From Faecalibacterium sp. I4-3-84 (lineage in GTDB: Bacteria; Bacillota; Clostridia; Oscillospirales; Ruminococcaceae): a stretch of DNA of 64,000 nucleotides. Every line of letters starts with the position of its first letter. The stretch's first letter is position 1. Below are positions 28,742 to 36,429 of this stretch, in pieces. Under the pieces are notes generated by a model, which worked only from the letters and a program-made list of their open reading frames with translations, ran no database searches and had not been told where the DNA came from. The position numbers and the translations under genes were made by a program. Location of the stretch: positions 1,178,001 through 1,242,000 of the forward strand of contig NZ_CP094466.1 in the NCBI RefSeq assembly GCF_023347255.1, given 5' to 3'.

Positions 28742-29671
28742 ATGAAAGAAAGCAATGCTCCCGCCGTCGGGCGCACCCCGTTCCAGAAGTGGCTGGACAA
28801 ATATCAGGGTCTGTTTTATCTGATTCCCTGGATCATCGGCTTCGTCGTCTTTAAGGCAGTTCCCTTTGGTCAGTCGCTGTACTACAGCTTCACCGATATG
28901 AACTTCTTCAAGAGCGGCACCCAGTTCGTTGGTCTGGCCAACTACATCACGGCCTTTACCACCACCAAGATCACCAAGGCGCTGCTCATCACCTTCAAGT
29001 ACGCTTTCATTACCGTGCCTCTGAAGCTGGTCTTTGCGCTGTTCATCGCATACATCCTGAACTTCAAGATCGCATGCGTCAACCTGTTCCGCACGGTGTA
29101 CTACATTCCCTCCATTCTGGGCGGCTCTGTTGCAATCGCCGTTCTGTGGAAGGCTGTGTTCAGCGTGGACGGCCTGCTCAACACCGTGCTGCGCGCTGTC
29201 ACCTTTGGTCTGGTGCAGGGTCCCGAGTGGTTGTCTGACCCCAGCTACGCGCTGTGGATCATCTGCTTCCTGCGCATCTGGCAGTTTGGTTCCGCCATGG
29301 TGCTGTTCCTGGCCGCTCTGAAGGGTGTGCCTGCAGACCTGTACGAAGCCGCTACCATTGATGGTGCCGGCAAGTGGCGTCAGTTCTTCTCCATCACCGT
29401 TCCGATGATCACCCCCATCATCTTCTACAACCTGGTCACTCAGATCTGCCAGGCTTTCCAGGAGTTCAATGGCCCCTACATCATCACCAACGGCGGCCCC
29501 CGTGGTTCCACCACGCTGATCTCTCTGCTGGTCTACAACTACGCATTCAAGTCCTATGACATGGGTATGGCATCCGCTCTGGCATGGATCATGTTCATCA
29601 TCGTCTGCATCCTGACGATCATTGCATTCACCAGCCAGAAGAAGTGGGTCTACTACTCTGACGAAAGGTAA
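28742..29671 (+). CDS. Sugar ABC transporter permease (MalF-like)
   Basis: 309 residues from ATG at 28742 (AAAGGAGG 8 bases upstream; the longer frame from 28706 lacks a site). About six membrane helices. The EAA loop is visible at about residues 200-220 (LKGVPADLYEAATIDGAGK). Early FYLIPWIIGFVVFKAVPFG helix is typical of the CUT1 first permease. It pairs with the permease at 29682; both need a separate ATPase, likely the one at 8677. Confidence 0.93.
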   Translation: MKESNAPAVGRTPFQKWLDKYQGLFYLIPWIIGFVVFKAVPFGQSLYYSFTDMNFFKSGTQFVGLANYITAFTTTKITKALLITFKYAFITVPLKLVFALFIAYILNFKIACVNLFRTVYYIPSILGGSVAIAVLWKAVFSVDGLLNTVLRAVTFGLVQGPEWLSDPSYALWIICFLRIWQFGSAMVLFLAALKGVPADLYEAATIDGAGKWRQFFSITVPMITPIIFYNLVTQICQAFQEFNGPYIITNGGPRGSTTLISLLVYNYAFKSYDMGMASALAWIMFIIVCILTIIAFTSQKKWVYYSDER

Positions 29672-29681
29672 GGTGACCAGT

Positions 29682-30539
29682 ATGGGAATGAAAACATCGA
29701 ACAAAATTGCAACCTTCTTCAAGTATTTCGTCCTGATCCTGGTCGGCGTTATCATGATCTATCCCCTGCTGTGGATGATCAGCGCTACCTTTAAGGACAA
29801 CAGCGAGATCTTTGCAGGCATCAGCCTGTGGATCAAGCACCCCACTCTGGATGGCTACCGCGGCGCACTGAACAACTTCGGCGGTTCCATCAACATCCTG
29901 CAGGCCATGCTGAACACCTACAGCTACGTCATCCCCAAGGTGATCTGCACGGTGGTCTCCGCCTGTGTGGCTGCCTACGGCTTTGGCCGCTTCGATTTCC
30001 CCGGCCGTAAGTTGATGTTCAACATCATGCTGGCCACCCTGTTCCTGCCGCAGGTCGTTCTGAACGTGCCGCAGTACCTGCTGTACAACAAGTTCGGCTG
30101 GCTGGACAGCCCCTTCTATCTGGCTATCTGGGTGCACTGCGCATTTGCGACCGAGACCTACTTCGTCTACCAGCTGGTGCAGTTCATGCGCAATGTCCCC
30201 CGTGATCTGGACGAAGCCGCTGCCATCGACGGCTGCTCCTCCTTCCAGACCCTGTACAAGGTCATCGTGCCCATGCTTGGCCCCGCTCTGGTGTCCTGCG
30301 CACTGTTCCAGTTCATGTGGAGCTGCAACGACTTCATGGGTCCGCTGCTTTACGTCAGCACTCCCGGTAAGTACCCGATGTCCCTGTTCGTCAAGCTGTC
30401 CATGGACGGTGATACCGGTTTCGCATGGAACAAGATTCTTGCTCTGTCCCTCATCTCCATCCTGCCGCAGCTGATCGTCTTCTTCTGTGCACAGGACCAG
30501 TTCGTTGAAGGTATCTCTGCCGGTGCCGTCAAGGGCTAA
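29682..30539 (+). CDS. Sugar ABC transporter permease (MalG-like)
   Basis: 285 residues from ATG at 29682, 10 bases after the first permease stop, with AAGGTGACC upstream. About six membrane helices; the EAA loop reads NVPRDLDEAAAIDGCSS (about 180-195). It forms the membrane channel with the upstream permease. A terminator follows at 30581, ending the operon before the divergent AraC and GH genes. Confidence 0.93.
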   Translation: MGMKTSNKIATFFKYFVLILVGVIMIYPLLWMISATFKDNSEIFAGISLWIKHPTLDGYRGALNNFGGSINILQAMLNTYSYVIPKVICTVVSACVAAYGFGRFDFPGRKLMFNIMLATLFLPQVVLNVPQYLLYNKFGWLDSPFYLAIWVHCAFATETYFVYQLVQFMRNVPRDLDEAAAIDGCSSFQTLYKVIVPMLGPALVSCALFQFMWSCNDFMGPLLYVSTPGKYPMSLFVKLSMDGDTGFAWNKILALSLISILPQLIVFFCAQDQFVEGISAGAVKG

Positions 30540-30580
30540 GCCCTTTCCCCGCACAGCGTAAGATCATCTGATACAAACAA

Positions 30581-30622
30581 ACACCCCCTGTGCCGTTCCC
30601 GTAGATGGTGCAGGGGGTGTTT
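30581..30622. terminator. Bidirectional terminator
   Basis: ACACCCCCTG pairs with CAGGGGGTGT, with T-rich sequence on the plus side, between the convergent permease and AraC genes. Confidence 0.85.
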
Positions 30623-30623
30623 C

Positions 30624-31442
30624 TTATTTCTTATGTCCTTTGCGGTACTGCAGTGGGCCGGTACCCATCACATCGCGGAACACCCGGCGGAAATGGGCGG
30701 CGCTGGCAAAGCCGGTCTGTTCGGCCACCGCACTGATGGAAAGCTCAGTCGTTTCCAGCAGCTTCTGGGCCGCTTCGATGCGGCGGTTGTTGATATAATC
30801 CACGATGGACTGGCCCGTTACCCGCCGGAACAAACGGCTCAGGTAGTAGGGCGAAAGATAAAACTGCGCCGCTACCTCGGTGAGGGAAAACTTCTGCCGG
30901 TAATTGGCCGCAAGGTAGGCGCAGATCCGCTCCACCGTTTCGTTGTGGGGACGCGCCACGGCGCTGCTCTCGGCAATGCACTCCTGCTCCACATAGTGCA
31001 GAATCAGCAGCAGGTACAGCGGGCCGGGGTAATCCTGCTCGGTGCTGGCGCTGGCCATCATTTCCAGCAGGGTACGGATGCGGCTCTGCCACTGCACCGG
31101 TGCATACAGCACTGTGCGCTCCCCGGGCGCAAACAGGCGGCCGAAATCCCGCCCGGCTGTGTTTTTCAAATCATGCAGCATCCCCAGCGGAAAGTGGCAC
31201 CCCACGATCTGCGGCACGGCGCTGCCGGTCTGTGCAAAGCTGCAGCCGCCGGGGCCAAGCAGCACGGCGCTGCCGGGGTTTACCAGCACATTCCCGCTCT
31301 CGTATTCCAGCGTGACGCTGCCCTCCGACACCAGCAGCAGATAGCAGGTGTCCTCATCCGACGGCAGCTCGTAGCGGCCAATATTCAGGCGCAGGGTGGC
31401 TGCGGCCACTTTGCCGGTGATTTTTTCCCGTTCCGGTTTCAT
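30624..31442 (-). CDS. AraC-family regulator of the pectin locus
   Basis: 272 residues. Cupin sugar-sensing domain (1-150) precedes a double HTH (about 170-270): KFSLTEVAAQFYLSPYYLSR and LSISAVAEQTGFASAAHFRR, ending VFRDVMGTGPLQYRK. It lies between the transporter operon and the GH28/GH105 genes and is divergent from the latter (83 bases), so it most likely controls both. The effector, perhaps a galacturonide, is inferred from context. Confidence 0.92.
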   Translation of the reverse strand: MKPEREKITGKVAAATLRLNIGRYELPSDEDTCYLLLVSEGSVTLEYESGNVLVNPGSAVLLGPGGCSFAQTGSAVPQIVGCHFPLGMLHDLKNTAGRDFGRLFAPGERTVLYAPVQWQSRIRTLLEMMASASTEQDYPGPLYLLLILHYVEQECIAESSAVARPHNETVERICAYLAANYRQKFSLTEVAAQFYLSPYYLSRLFRRVTGQSIVDYINNRRIEAAQKLLETTELSISAVAEQTGFASAAHFRRVFRDVMGTGPLQYRKGHKK

Positions 31443-31525
31443 AAAAAATTCCTCATTTTTGTATTTTCCCCATCATACCACGCCTGCACCCTGCGGGCAA
31501 GACAAAACCATCAGGAGGTTCTCTC

Positions 31526-33082
31526 ATGAATCTGTCGCTTATCCGTTCCATGACGCGCAGCGCTGTTTTCGAGCTGGAAAACGGCCTGTGCTATCGTCCG
31601 GCCCACCCGTTCACCGTTACCCTGAACGGAAAGACCATCTACGAAGCCTGCCAGACCAACGTGTTCTCCCTGTTCTCCCTGCTGCCCGGTACGGAGTACA
31701 CGGTGGGTGTGCAGGCCGAGGGCGAAAGCCTGACCTGCACCTTTACCACCGAGGCCGAGACCTTCTTTGTGGATGCTTCCCGCTACGGTCTGGTGGCCGA
31801 CGGCACCACGGACAACACCCTCAAGCTGCAGGCGGCTCTTTCCACCTGCCCCAAGGGCGGCACAGTGTACGTGCCCGCAGGCCGCTACCGCACCTGCAGC
31901 CTGTTCCTGAAAAGCAACACCACCCTCTATCTTGAAAAGGGCGCTGTGCTGCTGGGCGACAACGACCGCACCCACTACCCCATCCTGCCCGGTGTGATCC
32001 CCAGCGAGAACGAGGTGGATGAATACTACCTGACCGGCTGGGAGGGCAACCCGCTGGACAGCTTTGCGGGTCTGTTGAACATCACGCAGGTGCACGATGT
32101 CGTTGTGACCGGCGAGGGCACGCTGGACTGCGATGCCGAGAACGGCGACTGGTGGGTAACGCCCAAGATCAAGCGCATCGCATGGCGGCCCCGCGCTGTG
32201 GCTGCTGTGGACAGCGAGAACATCTGCCTGCACGGCATCACGGTGCAGAACAGCTATTCGTGGACGATCCACCCCATCTTTGTCAAGCACCTTGACCTGC
32301 TGAACTTCAACATCAACAATCCTTACAATGCCCCCAACACCGACGGCATCGACCCCGAAAGCTGCGAGTATATCCGCATCATCGGCGTGAACATCCATGT
32401 GGGCGACGACTGCATTGCCATGAAGGCCAGCAAGGTATTCCTTGGCATGAAGCTGAAAAAGAGCTGTGAGCACACCGTTATCCGCAACTGCCTGCTGGAC
32501 AAAGGCCACGGCGGCATCGTCATTGGCAGCGAGATGAGCGGCGGCGTGAAGGATATGGTGGTCACCCAGTGCCTGATGGACCACACCGACCGCGGCCTAC
32601 GCGTCAAGACCCGCCGCGGCCGCGGCAACACCGCCGTCATCGACGGGCTGGTGTTCCGCAACGTGGAGATGCGCGGTGTCAAGGCACCCTTCGTCATCAA
32701 CATGTTCTACTTCTGCGACCCGGACGGCCACGGCCCCTATGTGCAGTGCCGCGATGCCATGCCCGTGGACGAGTACACCCCGAAGCTGGGCAGCCTGACC
32801 ATGGAGGACATCGTCGCCACCGACGCTCAGTTCGCGGGATGCTACTTCGACGGCCTGCCGGAGCAGCCCATTGAGCGCGTTTCCATGAAGAACGTCACTA
32901 TCACCTTTGACCCCAATGCCGAGGCCGGTCAGGCCGCTATGGCGGATAACCGCCCTCTGGTGAAGAAGCTGGCCATCTACGCCGAGAATGTCAAGGAGAT
33001 CGACCTGCACAATGTGAAGATCGAAGGCTACGAGGGCGAACGCCTGCACTTTGCAAATGTCGGCCATTTTGAGGAGGACTAA
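31526..33082 (+). CDS. Glycoside hydrolase family 28 (exo-polygalacturonase-like)
   Basis: 518 residues with AGGAGG upstream and no signal peptide. A fibronectin-like N-terminal part (about 1-80) precedes a right-handed parallel beta-helix. The GH28 catalytic motifs are present: NTDGID (about 272), GDDCIA (about 294), GHGGIVIGS (about 329) and RVKTRRG (about 359). It hydrolyses galacturonic acid linkages. Lack of a signal indicates it works in the cytoplasm on imported oligosaccharides, consistent with the adjacent ABC transporter. The next gene starts 4 bases after its stop. Confidence 0.95.
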   Translation: MNLSLIRSMTRSAVFELENGLCYRPAHPFTVTLNGKTIYEACQTNVFSLFSLLPGTEYTVGVQAEGESLTCTFTTEAETFFVDASRYGLVADGTTDNTLKLQAALSTCPKGGTVYVPAGRYRTCSLFLKSNTTLYLEKGAVLLGDNDRTHYPILPGVIPSENEVDEYYLTGWEGNPLDSFAGLLNITQVHDVVVTGEGTLDCDAENGDWWVTPKIKRIAWRPRAVAAVDSENICLHGITVQNSYSWTIHPIFVKHLDLLNFNINNPYNAPNTDGIDPESCEYIRIIGVNIHVGDDCIAMKASKVFLGMKLKKSCEHTVIRNCLLDKGHGGIVIGSEMSGGVKDMVVTQCLMDHTDRGLRVKTRRGRGNTAVIDGLVFRNVEMRGVKAPFVINMFYFCDPDGHGPYVQCRDAMPVDEYTPKLGSLTMEDIVATDAQFAGCYFDGLPEQPIERVSMKNVTITFDPNAEAGQAAMADNRPLVKKLAIYAENVKEIDLHNVKIEGYEGERLHFANVGHFEED

Positions 33083-33086
33083 ACCC

Positions 33087-34232
33087 ATGACCCATGAAGA
33101 AATTCTTACCATGCTGGGCGATTACGTGGACTACCTGATCGCCAATTCCAGCGCCGAAGCACCCATGTGGAACATCGAGAAGGTGCGCAGCGGCAAGCCC
33201 AACAAGTGGAACTACATCGACGGCTGCATGATCACGGCCTGCCTGAGCCTGTACAAGACCACCGGCGACGAGAAGTATCTGAACTTCTCCAAGAGCTTCA
33301 TTGATTCCTTTGTTCAGGAGGATGGCTCCATCAAGACCTACGACCCCAAGGAGTACAATCTGGATAACGTGAATCAGGGCAAGAACCTGTTTACCCTGTA
33401 CGATATCTTTGGGGATGAAAAGTACCGCAAGGCCATCGAGACCATCCGCAGCCAGCTGGCCACCCAGCCCCGCACCAAAGAGGGGAATTTCTGGCACAAG
33501 GACATCTACCCGTGGCAGGTGTGGCTGGACGGCACCTACATGGCCCAGCCCTTCTACATGGAGTACGAGACCCGCTTTAACAAGATGCAGGGCTGCATCG
33601 ACAGCTACAAACAGTTCATGAATATCAAAAAGCACATGCGGGACGAAAAGACCGGCCTGTACTACCACGGCTACGATGAGAGCCGCCAGATGTACTGGGC
33701 TGACCCCGTCACCGGCTGCAGCCCCAACTTCTGGCTGCGTGCCATGGGCTGGTTCATGGTAGCCATGGTGGACGTACTGGAGCGGATGGACGAGCAGCTG
33801 TACAACGAGTACCGCGGCATCATGGCAATGCTCAAGCAGACCATTGAGGATGTGCACAAATTCCAGGACGAGGAGACCGGCATGTTCTGGCAGGTGATGG
33901 ATCACCCCGGCGTGGAGGGCAACTACCTCGAGACCAGCGGCACCGCTCTGTTTGCCTACGCGGTGCTCAAAGGCGTGCGTCTGGGCTACCTGCCCAAACG
34001 CATGGCCGCATGGGCCGAAAAGGCCTTCTACGGCACCTGCGACAAGTACCTCTCCAAGAACCCGGATGGCAGTCTGCAGCTGGACGGCATCTGCCTGGTG
34101 GCGGGTCTTGGCGGCAAGGATCACCGCGACGGCTCTCTGGCCTATTACTTCAGCGAGCCGGTGGTCTGCAACGATGCCAAGGGTGTCGGCCCGCTGGTGC
34201 TGGCTTACACCGAAATGATCGCACGCAAGTAA
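33087..34232 (+). CDS. Glycoside hydrolase family 105/88 (unsaturated galacturonyl/rhamnogalacturonyl hydrolase)
   Basis: 381 residues from ATG at 33087 (GAGGAGG upstream); a longer frame from 33051 would overlap GH28. Alpha6/alpha6 barrel motifs: WNYIDGCMITACLSLYK (about 45), DIYPWQVWLDGTYMAQPFYM (about 147) and an HGYDESRQMYWADP segment with candidate catalytic Asp residues, then GCSPNFWLRAMGWF. The family cleaves the unsaturated uronyl residue left by pectate lyases. No signal peptide. Together with GH28 it completes cytoplasmic breakdown of imported pectin oligomers. Confidence 0.92.
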   Translation: MTHEEILTMLGDYVDYLIANSSAEAPMWNIEKVRSGKPNKWNYIDGCMITACLSLYKTTGDEKYLNFSKSFIDSFVQEDGSIKTYDPKEYNLDNVNQGKNLFTLYDIFGDEKYRKAIETIRSQLATQPRTKEGNFWHKDIYPWQVWLDGTYMAQPFYMEYETRFNKMQGCIDSYKQFMNIKKHMRDEKTGLYYHGYDESRQMYWADPVTGCSPNFWLRAMGWFMVAMVDVLERMDEQLYNEYRGIMAMLKQTIEDVHKFQDEETGMFWQVMDHPGVEGNYLETSGTALFAYAVLKGVRLGYLPKRMAAWAEKAFYGTCDKYLSKNPDGSLQLDGICLVAGLGGKDHRDGSLAYYFSEPVVCNDAKGVGPLVLAYTEMIARK

Positions 34233-34295
34233 ACTGCATATCGTGGGCGGGCATCTTTCTTGCCGGACACGAGTCGGGCCATTCCATTGCCCGCA

Positions 34296-34465
34296 GGGCT
34301 GTTGCAAAACAGCGTCCCTTTAAAATGTTGAAAACAGCCGCATTCACCGTACAAAACGGGCAGAATGCTGAAAACTCAAAGGCAGATCTCAAAAAAAATG
34401 AGATAGGCAGCCCCTTTCGGGGAAGTCTATCTCATTTTTTCGTTGGGGCTGTTTTGCAACAGCCC
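34296..34465. repeat. 170-bp non-coding element with 18-bp perfect terminal inverted repeats
   Basis: GGGCTGTTGCAAAACAGC at 34296-34313 is the exact reverse complement of 34448-34465. Inside is a long hairpin AAATGAGATAG...CTATCTCATTT with an AGCCCC/GGGG loop arm (about 34388-34440) ending in TTTTTT on plus. No ORF of substance. It may be a MITE-like element; the inner hairpin could end the GH105 transcript. Confidence 0.7.
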
Positions 34466-34511
34466 CTTCTCTATGGAAAGAGGTTCAACATGAATTCTCG
34501 AAGATGTCTTA

Positions 34512-36422
34512 TCAGAACTTGAACAGGTTCACGATGCGCTGCCACAGACGGGTAAAGATATTGCCTTCCTTCACCGTCTCAGTCTCGGCTGCAGTGGTGT
34601 CGGCAGCAGCCACGGTTTCAGCGGTCTTGTAGACGAACTTCACGCTGCTCTCGGCATCGTCCGGTGCACCGGCAAAGCTGGTGTAGTCGTTCAGGCGGTC
34701 GGTCATCTCGTCCAGCACGGTTTTCAGGCCATGGAGCTGATCCTGATCCAGCGCGCCGGTCAGCTTGGAGATGCCTTCCTCGTTGAACTGGTTCAGACCG
34801 TCGTTCAGTCGGCCTGCGCCGTCATTCAACTGACCTGCACCGGTGTTCAGGGTGTTCACGCCGTCATACAGGGTCTTGGTGCCTGCAGCCAGCTGTGCGC
34901 TGCCATCCTTTGCGGAGTGGGCACCGTCCGCAGCGGTCTGCACGCCTGCGGTGTACTGGTTCACGCTGGAAACAAAGAACTGGATCTGAGAAAGGCTGGT
35001 CTTCAGGGCGCGGACATCGGCCATATCCTGACTGTTCTCCACCTGATACTTCAGCTCGGCCTTGGCAGTGTTTTTGGCATCCTCGCTGGTCAGCAGCTGT
35101 ACCAGACCGCACAGCATGGAGGGGTCGTAGTTCTGCATCAGCTTGAGGGCTGCTTCCAGATCGTGGTTCGTCTTGGTCGCAGACAGATACAGGGCCAGAT
35201 CCAGCTGGCTGTCCTTGAAGCTGGGAGCCTGTTCCCACACGGTGCGCACGATCTTGCGGCGTCCGGCAGCGAGGGTCTTCTCGTTCATGGTGAGGATGTT
35301 GTCGATCACAGCCTCGTAGTTCGACCATGTCATGTCCTCGTCGATCAGGCCGCCTTCCTTCAGGGTCTTGTTGGCAGAAGCCAGCACACCGTCAGCCACC
35401 TGCTGCGCACCGGCGTTCAGTGCTGCATTGTTGGCGCTCAGAGTGTCCAGACCGTTGGTCAGCTGGCCAAGGCCGTCGTCCAGAGCTGCAGCGCCGTTGT
35501 TCAGGGTGTTGGCACCATCCAGCAGGGCCAGAACACCGCCTGCCAGCTGAGAGGTGCCGTCCACCAGCTGGGAAGCGCCGTCCATGAGCTGGCTCATGGC
35601 ATCGTTCAGCTGGTTGATGCCGTCGGTCAGGTCGTTGATGCTGCTCAGGTCGAACACGTTGCTCGTGCCCAGAGCGGCCGTGCTGGTAGCGCAGGCCACC
35701 ATGACCTGCGGGCAGGTAAAGTCTTCCACATCGGCTTCCACAGTCACGGTGTCCTGCAGATAGTCTTCGATGCTGTCCACCTCATCGGGCAGCAGGCCGG
35801 ACAGGGAATCCTTCACGCCCGGCAGGGTGACAAAGGCGGCAACGCTGCTTTTGGCGGCGCTTTCGATCATACCGTGTTCTGCGGTCACGTTGGAAGCATC
35901 CCCGCCCAGAATGACGCCCACAGCGGTGATCAGCGGAGTGACGATGGTGCGGTCCTTGCCGTTCACGTTCACGGTGCCGGTCTCGTTGTTCTTCAGGTTT
36001 ACGGTCACAGTCAGGTGGCCGCTCTTGCCAATGATGTCCTCAAGGGCGGCTTCCTGACCGTCCAGAGCGTAGGTCACCTTCACATCGATGGGCAGGGCCT
36101 TGTCGGTATTGCCCTTGTAGTAAACATCGGTGTCGTTGGTGTTCCACACCAGCTCTTCCCCGTTCTGGGTGAACTCGGCATCGCTCTCAGTGTTCTGGAT
36201 GTCGGTCAGGGTGGTCTTGTCGGTGACGTTTGCAAGGCCGGAGGCGCTGTACAGGTGCTCGCTGACGGTGGTGCTCTTGATGGAGCCGTCGCCGTTCATC
36301 ACAGCATAGACGGTCTCGGATTTGGAAAAGCTGCTCTTACCAGCTGCAAATGCGGGCATTGCACAGCCTGCGGCGAGGGTGAGAGCCAGCGCCGCACTGG
36401 CGAAACGAAGCGATTTTTTCAT
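34512..36422 (-). CDS. Secreted heptad-repeat protein, MMPL partner
   Basis: 636 residues. A Sec signal peptide ending AGCAMPAFAA is followed by a beta-rich region (about 40-260) and then many repeats of the type LxxGxxxLxxGxxxL (about 265-350 and 470-570: for example MDGASQLVDGTSQLAGG), as in YhgE/Pip-type proteins. A hydrophobic or basic C-terminus ends IVNLFKF. It starts 7 bases after the MMPL transporter stop on the same operon. It probably acts outside the membrane as an accessory or scaffold of the exporter. Role is inferred from pairing; the family is common in Clostridia. Confidence 0.78.
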   Translation of the reverse strand: MKKSLRFASAALALTLAAGCAMPAFAAGKSSFSKSETVYAVMNGDGSIKSTTVSEHLYSASGLANVTDKTTLTDIQNTESDAEFTQNGEELVWNTNDTDVYYKGNTDKALPIDVKVTYALDGQEAALEDIIGKSGHLTVTVNLKNNETGTVNVNGKDRTIVTPLITAVGVILGGDASNVTAEHGMIESAAKSSVAAFVTLPGVKDSLSGLLPDEVDSIEDYLQDTVTVEADVEDFTCPQVMVACATSTAALGTSNVFDLSSINDLTDGINQLNDAMSQLMDGASQLVDGTSQLAGGVLALLDGANTLNNGAAALDDGLGQLTNGLDTLSANNAALNAGAQQVADGVLASANKTLKEGGLIDEDMTWSNYEAVIDNILTMNEKTLAAGRRKIVRTVWEQAPSFKDSQLDLALYLSATKTNHDLEAALKLMQNYDPSMLCGLVQLLTSEDAKNTAKAELKYQVENSQDMADVRALKTSLSQIQFFVSSVNQYTAGVQTAADGAHSAKDGSAQLAAGTKTLYDGVNTLNTGAGQLNDGAGRLNDGLNQFNEEGISKLTGALDQDQLHGLKTVLDEMTDRLNDYTSFAGAPDDAESSVKFVYKTAETVAAADTTAAETETVKEGNIFTRLWQRIVNLFKF

Positions 36423-36429
36423 AACGTAA

